Assembly: GCA_027704905.1 (NCBI GenBank)
Contig: CM051005.1
Location: 16,330,044 to 16,394,043 of the forward strand
Source: Muraenolepis orangiensis
Taxonomy: Eukaryota; Chordata; Actinopteri; Gadiformes; Muraenolepididae
Reading direction: 5' to 3'
Length of the DNA stretch: 64,000 nucleotides
In this document: piece after piece, positions 48,277-64,000 of the stretch
Numbering within the stretch: position 1 is the stretch's first letter
How the letters are laid out: every line of letters starts with the position of its first letter
Position numbers and translations under genes: made by a program
The notes under the pieces: generated by a model
The model's input: only the letters and a program-made list of their open reading frames with translations
Told to the model about the DNA's origin: nothing
Databases searched by the model: none

Positions 48277-51200
48277 ATGGTTGTCGAAACAATGGCCCCA
48301 TCAGACGTAAGATTCGCATTCGTACCATAATATCGGTGTTACATTAATGTGTCCTGCATACACTTGGTGAACGCTTTCGTAATTTGTTGGTAGCGTAAAT
48401 GCTACTAGGTAGCCATACATTATACACGTGCACTTGCAAATTTGTGTTTTTCTTGATTATGGTCTTCTGTGTTAATGTTTTTTGTGGTTAATGTTATTTT
48501 AGATTGTGAACCCCGAAAAAGACCAACCGTCGTCAGACGAAGCAGTCATTAGTGGTAAGTCACTAACTCATATTTTGGAGAATTTGCTCGTGTATGTATC
48601 TATGTATGTATGTATGTATGTTTACGAGACCGCAACGTATGTTGTGCAACAGTGACTGGGAAAAGGAAAGCAGAGTCCGAGGCCGAGATTTGCCCTTCAA
48701 AGAAACCCAAGACCATAAATGATGGTATGTAAACACTAGTGTCTACTTGGATGTGTGCGATATAGAGCTCTTTGAGTTGTGCACGTAATTTCCCCTGTTT
48801 TTCTTCTTCTTTTGTATAGGTTTCTGTGTATTTGTTGGCAATTTGAACAAGACCAAGAGCTATGAAGAAGTCAAAACGGCCCTTGAGAAATTCCTAATGA
48901 CACAAAGTCTCTTAATCCAGGATATTAGACTAGATGCCAACCGGTGAGTGATTTATTTACATTATGTTTGTGCTCATGTGTCATGCAATCAAATACTAAG
49001 CCATGTTGTTTTGTACATACAGGACATTTGCCTACGTAGACTTGGCCTCCCAGATGGACTTGACTAAAGCCTTGACTTTGAGTGGTAAAAAGATCCTTGA
49101 TTTGCCCGTGAGGATTTCCATAGCTAAAGTCAAGGTCAAAGATGACAAGAAGAAGAAGAGGGTGAAACCTACACCGGAGCAGAAAGAAGGTAAAACAACG
49201 TGTGTGTGTGTGTGTGTATACACACAGTGTGTGCACACACTGTTATGGGATGTATATAAGGCATATACTATGTGCATCTCCTTGTGTGTGACAAATTCAT
49301 GTGATGTGTTGGAGTGGCTTGCTGTGCTCTACTCTGTCCCTGCCTCTATCCATTCTCCCCAAAGTGAGTGTGTGTGTGTGTCACAACTAATGCGTTTGTT
49401 AATACTTGTTCTTTCACAGCCAAGTTTTCCAAGTGCTTGTCTGTGACAAACCTTCCCAAAAATGCAAAAAAAGAAGAGATTATGGCGATCTTCAAAACTG
49501 CAGTTGATGCAAAGTTCCCTGGAGGAACCATCGGACAAAGCAAAGGGTGAGCCAAGAGTTAAAACCTCTATTAGCTTTGCAGATGCTGTTGTCCAGAAGA
49601 GGCTGTGCATGGCCTATGTGCAATGCTAGAGTCCTTATCGGAAAGAAATCAGCCATGGCCTAAATCAACATGGCTTTGATGCTTGTTTTATTGGATTCTA
49701 TTCTGATTCTATTACAACTTTCGACAGCATTGCCATTGTGCACTTTGAAACCAAGGAGCTTGCTGAGAAAGCCATGAAGAAGAAACGAGGGAAGAAACTC
49801 AGAGATAGAGTGATAAAGATCCAGCCTTACGGATCAAAAACTGAGGCCAGTGTCGATGACCAAGATACTCCTCTAGGTAAGAGTTTAGCTACACTTGAAA
49901 ATAGTGATGTGCGTTACAGTAAAAAAACATGCTATGTGTTTGGTAAATTGTACTAGGAAATGCTTGTATTATACTATTGTCTATTTATTTTTTGCTGTTG
50001 TACCAGAGGGTCTTGCAACTGAAACACTGATCATTAAAAACCTGCCACGTCTGGAAACCGAGGGGAAGCTAAAGAAGATCTTCAAGAAGGCTGTTGGTAT
50101 TAATGTGCCCAAAGATGGTACCAACGCAAGAGGGTAAGACGGCGTATTACAGTGTGCCCTCAAGGGGTTCTCAACCATGTCATGCCACATGTCGTGTCGT
50201 GTGGACGTACTTTGGACCCACAAACTATTCTGAGCCAGATCCGACTTTTTGGATATGGTTGTGCGTTGCTTTTAGTAAAATAAGCAACGCATAACCATAT
50301 CCATAATATCTTGTAAACAAAAGTTGAACAATCGGAATGTATTCCAAATGAAACGCTTGACTGTTTGTTTTACACAGATTTGCCTTTGTTGAGTTTGAAA
50401 CCACCAAGGATGCCGAAGAGGCCAAGGAGATGGCACAAGGCATGAAGATACAAAAAAGGGAAATCGAAGTGGATTATAGCAGAACTAAGTTCCGGCCAGT
50501 GGCTGCCGAAGGTATTTGTGATTTTCTATACGCCTTAATGTGTGTGCCCAATACATTGGCTTGTGTTGGTGTTAAACAATCCCCATTAGCTGAAAACACA
50601 ACTCTGCTATTCTTCCCGGCGTCCACATATATAAGGTATACGAAAACTAGTGTTAAACAAATGTAAAAAAAGATATAGTGAGTTCACAAAAACATTGAAT
50701 AGAACAGATGATCAAATACAATAAACGCCTTACAGATGCATTTCAACAAAAACATGACCATTAAGATCAGGAAGTATTATCACTAATCCGCTATTAGGAA
50801 GCAATGTTTTGATGACTTTTAATGAATGAAACGGACTCACCAGTCACACAAACGCTCTTCTGTATTTAACTCGCTATACTCATGCAATGTCTTTTGTAGT
50901 TCTCTTAACAACGCTGATCGTGACTGGACTGGCTGAGAAAACCAGCGAGGAGACTCTTAAAACTGCATTCGAAGGGTGCACGACTGCCAGGATCATTCGA
51001 GATCCGAAGACTGCAGTATCTAAACGGTATTTATTACTACCTCAGCCGTCAAAGATGGGCCGGAGGTTATGTTTTCGCCCCAGTTTGTCCGGTTGTCAGT
51101 TTGTCTGTTGGCAAGATAACTCAAAAGGTTATGTACGGAATTGGAAAAAAATTTGTGGTTAAGATAGATTACAAGGAACATTCGGGCAGTGTATTTTGGC

Positions 51201-52217
51201 ACCGATCCGGATCCAGGGGACTTCTTGGCGTGGCAGAACCAATGCGCTCCGAGTGCCCTGTAGCCTTGTAGTTATTTATTTATTTTTTACGCTTGGGATC
51301 AGGCGACATGGTGACATATCTCCGCTTGATCCTTTGAATGCTTTACCATCTGCATATTTAGCATGAGACCTAACCTAGGAGAAAGGTCTTTGGACCTGGC
51401 CATTTTTGTTCATATGTACAGCTGGAGGAAGATGGGTTGATCATGTGTGCTTTACATGTTCATGTGTTAATGTACAGACATAGAAAATAATAATGAGTCT
51501 TATGCAAAAGCAATATCACTCTTATTAATGCGTTAAAGGAATAGAAGGTATGATTTTTTTTTTTTTTATTGCCGTTTGTTGCATTGGAAAATAATATAAT
51601 ACTGGGGTAACAAGGTGTTCAAATGTTTTAAACGTTTACCTTTCCTCAGGTTCGGCTTTGTCGATTTTGCCGAGAAAGAAGACTGTGAGGCTGCCAAAGA
51701 GGCCATGGAAGACTGCGAGATAGACGGCAAGAAGGTGACTCTTGCCTACGCCAAGCCGAAGATCACCCATTTTAAACCAACGCCTAAAACACAGCCTGGA
51801 AAACAGCCGGAAGATGAACCTGAAGCTCAACCTGAAGCTCAACCTGAAGCTCAGCCTGAAGCTCAGCCTGAAGCTCAACCTGAAGCTCAGCCTGAAGAGC
51901 CACTTTCTGTGGATCAATCTAAGCAGTTAAAACCTACAAAGAACATGAAAAAAGGTAATGTTGAGATTCATTTAATGTGACTGTTGGGTCGCTTTAGCTT
52001 TTTTCACATTTAACTAAACCAAGCTTGGAGTTTACACACTCGACAGTACATTAATGTAATCTGTCTTTACACATTTAGCCTGATATACTGTCATTATGAA
52101 TATAACTAAATAATGGCCCTAATTTTATTTTATTTTTTTTTGTCTTAAGGTCCAAAACCAGCTGAAGGTGACTCCAAGGATGGTGAAAAACCTGGAGCAA
52201 TGGATGTGGCAAAATAA
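48277..52217 (+). CDS. Nucleolin-like RNA-binding protein with four RRMs, 493 aa
   Basis: Predicted RNA-binding protein related to nucleolin. Twelve exons: 48277-48306, 48503-48554, 48653-48724, 48820-48943, 49023-49189, 49420-49546, 49728-49876, 50007-50133, 50378-50511, 50900-51026, 51650-51954, 52150-52217. Four RRMs lie at about 52-136 (FCVFVGNLNKTKSYEE, RNP1-like TFAYVDLA), 152-235 (CLSVTNLPKNAKKEE, weak RNP1 GIAIVHFE), 244-322 (LIIKNLPRLETEGKL, GFAFVEFE) and 332-408 (LIVTGLAEKTSEETL, FGFVDFAE). The number and order of RRMs is that of nucleolin, but the N-terminus is only about 50 residues with no acidic blocks, and the C-terminus has six PEAQ repeats (427-450) in place of RGG. A second in-frame ATG lies at 48292. 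Intron 5 holds a copy of gk5 exon 8. This is a nucleolin paralog, not ncl itself. Confidence 0.85.
49231..49367 (+). pseudogene. Partial inverted copy of gk5 exon 8 and upstream intron
   Basis: Matches the gk5 sense strand over 43580-43436 with about six substitutions in 137 bases and one 8-base gap. The gap removes exactly the acceptor (ctgtgtag) of gk5 exon 8. The copied exon part is the first 64 of 74 bases. (GT)n sequence flanks both ends. Confidence 0.92.
51040..51275. repeat. Dispersed repeat with 'gatccggatccagg' core, nucleolin-like intron 10
   Basis: Contains 'gtttgtctgttggcaagataactcaaaaggttatgtacggaatt', 'aaggaacattcgg', 'ccgatccggatccaggggactt', 'ttggcgtggcaga' and 'tgcgctccgagtgccctgtagcc'. 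Same family as 21355-21520. Confidence 0.75.
51819..51890 (+). repeat. In-frame 12-bp tandem repeat encoding PEAQ x6
   Basis: Six units of CCTGAAGCTCAR in the last large exon of the nucleolin-like gene. Third-position CAA/CAG differences show that it is not a brand-new expansion. Confidence 0.97.
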
Positions 52218-52574
52218 GCTGCAGTTAAAGAATAATTTGTAAAGACTTTGTTCTCTGATATCTTCAAGATTGCAAGAATCTCGATCACAATACTTAATTT
52301 TCTCCTTTCCCCAGGAGTCTAAAATATCAATATACATTATCTGTATATTTTCTATTGATTTTGTATTGCCTTCCATTGATTTTATATAATATTGTATTGC
52401 GTGTAATGTAACTGCTCCATTTGTAAGAACCTATGAATGTTGAAAGTTCAGATTGAAATGACAGCATTGGATAATGTTGTGCTAAATGGTGAGTAACCAT
52501 AACATAAGTTAGTGTACCGTCCCTACCCTGTAGGCATTGTGCATTATGTAGTTATATACTGTTCTCCAAGACTA

Positions 52575-52580
52575 ATTAAA
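52575..52580 (+). terminator. Candidate polyadenylation signal of the nucleolin-like gene
   Basis: ATTAAA about 360 bases after the stop, followed by T-rich sequence. Confidence 0.45.
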
Positions 52581-53209
52581 TAAGTTGTCAATACCACTTT
52601 GGCTCTTGTATGTATTTAAAATGAAGTACATTTATAATGCTCAGACCAGTTCAATGTTCTTGTACAGTGGTTGTCAAACTTTATTTATATATTTTTTTTA
52701 ATACACCCACTTCAAAGATATTTTTTCAAATAAGTACCCCATTCACCAGCACATGTTTGGGGGAATGGAAGGAGGGGGGGCGGATTGAAATGAATATAGG
52801 GTTCAAACGTTGGTGAATAACATGGTCTATTGATTTGTCATTCATTGGAAAGAATTCCAGAACGTGTCCGTCAGTATTCAGATACACTTAATATTTACAT
52901 TTTAAAGCACCCCCTGCGGTGATTCAAATATCTTTCTCAAATGCCTTTGAGAACCACTTGTTGTGATGGTGGGTGACCACCGTGTTCCCAATAGTAAATC
53001 TGGGCAACTTCTCAGGAATCCGCCAAACTGTGTCCCCCCTGATGGCGTCACATCCTGTTGTTCACTTCCTAGTCAGTGGTTGTGAATGGTGAGTGGTTGG
53101 TTGGAGCGCACTTCGCCTGGTCCCCGGGAGCCGAGTGGGATGACGCACATACACACACGCACACACACACACCCCAGAGAGGACCCGCGTTTGCTGCATG
53201 TGGACCGGC

Positions 53210-53305
53210 GCTAGATCATGTTAAGGGAAGATATTTGACTGACGGGGTGCACCGTGGATGGTTCTTATAATGCGTGGTCGTGCATGTTTAGAGGAATAAT
53301 CTTCG
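53210..53305 (+). other. atp13a3: Possible noncoding first exon of atp13a3
   Basis: A strong donor (TTCG/GTAAGT) at 53305/53306 lies 1.1 kb before a good acceptor (gtttgtag) at 54404 that opens the ATG-bearing exon. The exon start is unknown; the left coordinate is a guess. Confidence 0.35.
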
Positions 53306-54423
53306 GTAAGTTTAATAACTCCTTGAGTAGCGCATCCGTGATGTGTCCTTCTGCACACAGGTAAACGCCTAAGGTGAATGTAAGCGGGGAAACTCGCAGT
53401 TACACGACTTGTTCACGTTGAGTTTGCTATGAATTGTTATACAAATCTCCAAAGACCTGCAGCCGTCGAATTGGATATTTGGATCAGCGCGCAAACGGCC
53501 CAAACACTGTTAGGTTTTTTTCACGTTATATCTAGATTTTTGGACAATGTGGGTTCGAGCGAAGTTTTTATTTATTGTTGAATGCGTTTAGTCAAGCAGT
53601 TATACAAAACATGCGGACTATAGCCTAAACACAGCCATAACCCTTTCATGAATGCAAGTTATACAAGTTAAGTACTTCACTTTGATGAACGGCTTACCGC
53701 CTCAGTGGTCCAACGAGACTGGTTGTGACTCATACATTATAAGGTTGGGCCGAAGAAGGATATGGTGAATGGGGATCGAACCCAGTGCTTTTTGGCGAGG
53801 AGTTGAAACCTCTCTCCCAATTTCACACCACAACATTTTTCATTTCATGTTCACTCCTGTTCACGTCACGAAAGTAATAACCTCGCTAAATCACCAAAGT
53901 CCATGTTATTATAGGGTTAATAATCCTACCGGTACACGCAATGAGAACAGTGGCCGGTTTGTCGACATTGCGACTGTCTCTGATCTGCTTCACTTGAGTC
54001 ATTCCCAATCAACATGCTATCTCATACAGCGTTGGTCTACTCAACCACCTAATTGTTGGCCACTTTGCTTGCGGATTTGTTGACCTCATCGTTGCAAGAA
54101 AATCCAGCAGTAATTATTTAAGCTGCAGATAGCCGACCAGATCTTGCACACGCTTTGCAACGTTAACACGATTAAGTTAACAATTACCCAGCAACTGATC
54201 TGATTATGTATACGAATGAAACAACAATGCTTTGTTTGGTGTGTATTTCAAAAGGTCAGTCATTTATTTACAGGCCAGCTATTCGAAGTATTGTATTTGT
54301 AATACAAGTTGATCAAGGTAACTTCCTTGTCTGATTACGAGTACACGATCACCCAACTGGACGAGCAGTCAACAGTGTGTGTGCTCTTCTTCTTCTGTTT
54401 GTAGTCGTGTTGTTTCTGCTGGG

Positions 54424-63768
<9,345 letters not shown>

Positions 63769-64000
63769 GTCAGAACCCCTCTCGGACACTGTATGTGTGT
63801 GTGTGTTTCTTTTTTTCTTTTTTTTGGTGGTGGCGTTTCGGCCTGTGCACCGGCACCCCCTGTTTCCCCTCCTGTCAATGATTTATTTGTTGTGGTGTCT
63901 TCATTCTGTCATGGCTGGAGGCAATGCAATCACTATCATGTCCTCCATCTTTTGAAATGGGTCTCTCGATGATGACTCTCTCGTGACTTTTGTCTTCGGG

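Larger units (their letters stand above)
52218..54423. other. Nucleolin-like 3' UTR and atp13a3 5' region
   Basis: Contains an ATTAAA signal at 52575, then the probable atp13a3 promoter around 53000-53250 (GC-richer, with a short CA run) and a candidate noncoding first exon ending at 53305. The remainder is the AT-rich first intron, with nothing recognisable. Confidence 0.5.

Noticed and set aside
49231..49367. A second working gk5 exon or gk5 paralog
   Set aside because: Only one partial exon is present, its acceptor is deleted and its last ten bases are missing.
48277..52217. Calling this gene ncl
   Set aside because: The acidic blocks and RGG tail that define nucleolin are missing, so only the label nucleolin-like is justified.

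Overview
The window is vertebrate nuclear DNA, almost certainly from a teleost fish. The evidence is eight intron-rich genes whose conceptual proteins match vertebrate families, a Tc1-type transposon with long inverted repeats, an L2-type LINE tail, tRNA-derived SINE fragments, and very dense (CA)n, (GA)n and (TA)n microsatellites. Such microsatellite density is known from cod-like (gadiform) genomes, but that placement is only an inference. All exon joins were worked out by hand from GT/AG sites, reading phase and family similarity; none is confirmed by transcript data.

Layout, left to right. (1) 376-3550 (+): a FEN1-like flap endonuclease paralog. (2) 4537-10326 (+): agfg1, an ArfGAP-domain protein with NPF motifs. 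(3) 12247-16317 (+): fbxo36, whose second intron holds a dead Tc1-like element inside a TA-rich satellite. (4) 20482-25185 (+): grk7, the cone opsin kinase, complete with a CAVL prenylation box. (5) 29785-34957 (-): atp1b3, a Na,K-ATPase beta subunit. (6) 38301-46996 (-): gk5, an FGGY-family glycerol kinase 5 in 16 exons, with LINE and hAT remnants in its introns. (7) 48277-52217 (+): a four-RRM nucleolin-like gene, head-to-head with gk5, lacking both the acidic N-terminus and the RGG tail of true nucleolin. (8) 54424 to beyond the right edge (+): the N-terminal 513 residues or so of atp13a3, a P5B ATPase (polyamine transporter family).

The genes belong to unrelated pathways: DNA repair, vesicle/RNA trafficking, ubiquitin ligation, phototransduction, ion transport, glycerol phosphorylation, RNA binding and polyamine transport. 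There is no operon-like logic. The order grk7-atp1b3-gk5 matches human 3q23 (with TFDP2 missing here), agfg1 and fbxo36 correspond to human 2q36, and atp13a3 to 3q29, so the window looks like a fish-specific mixture of synteny blocks.

The most unusual signals concern exon edges. A 137-bp near-identical inverted copy of gk5 exon 8 plus upstream intron lies in an intron of the neighbouring nucleolin-like gene, without the splice acceptor. The exon-edge sequence of an agfg1 exon is present three times in tandem, an atp1b3 acceptor is repeated in a decayed tandem array, and a 250-bp tandem duplication begins at an atp13a3 splice donor. Several gk5 and atp13a3 splice sites abut or lie inside long dinucleotide repeats. 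I saw no evidence of a wholly new biological system.
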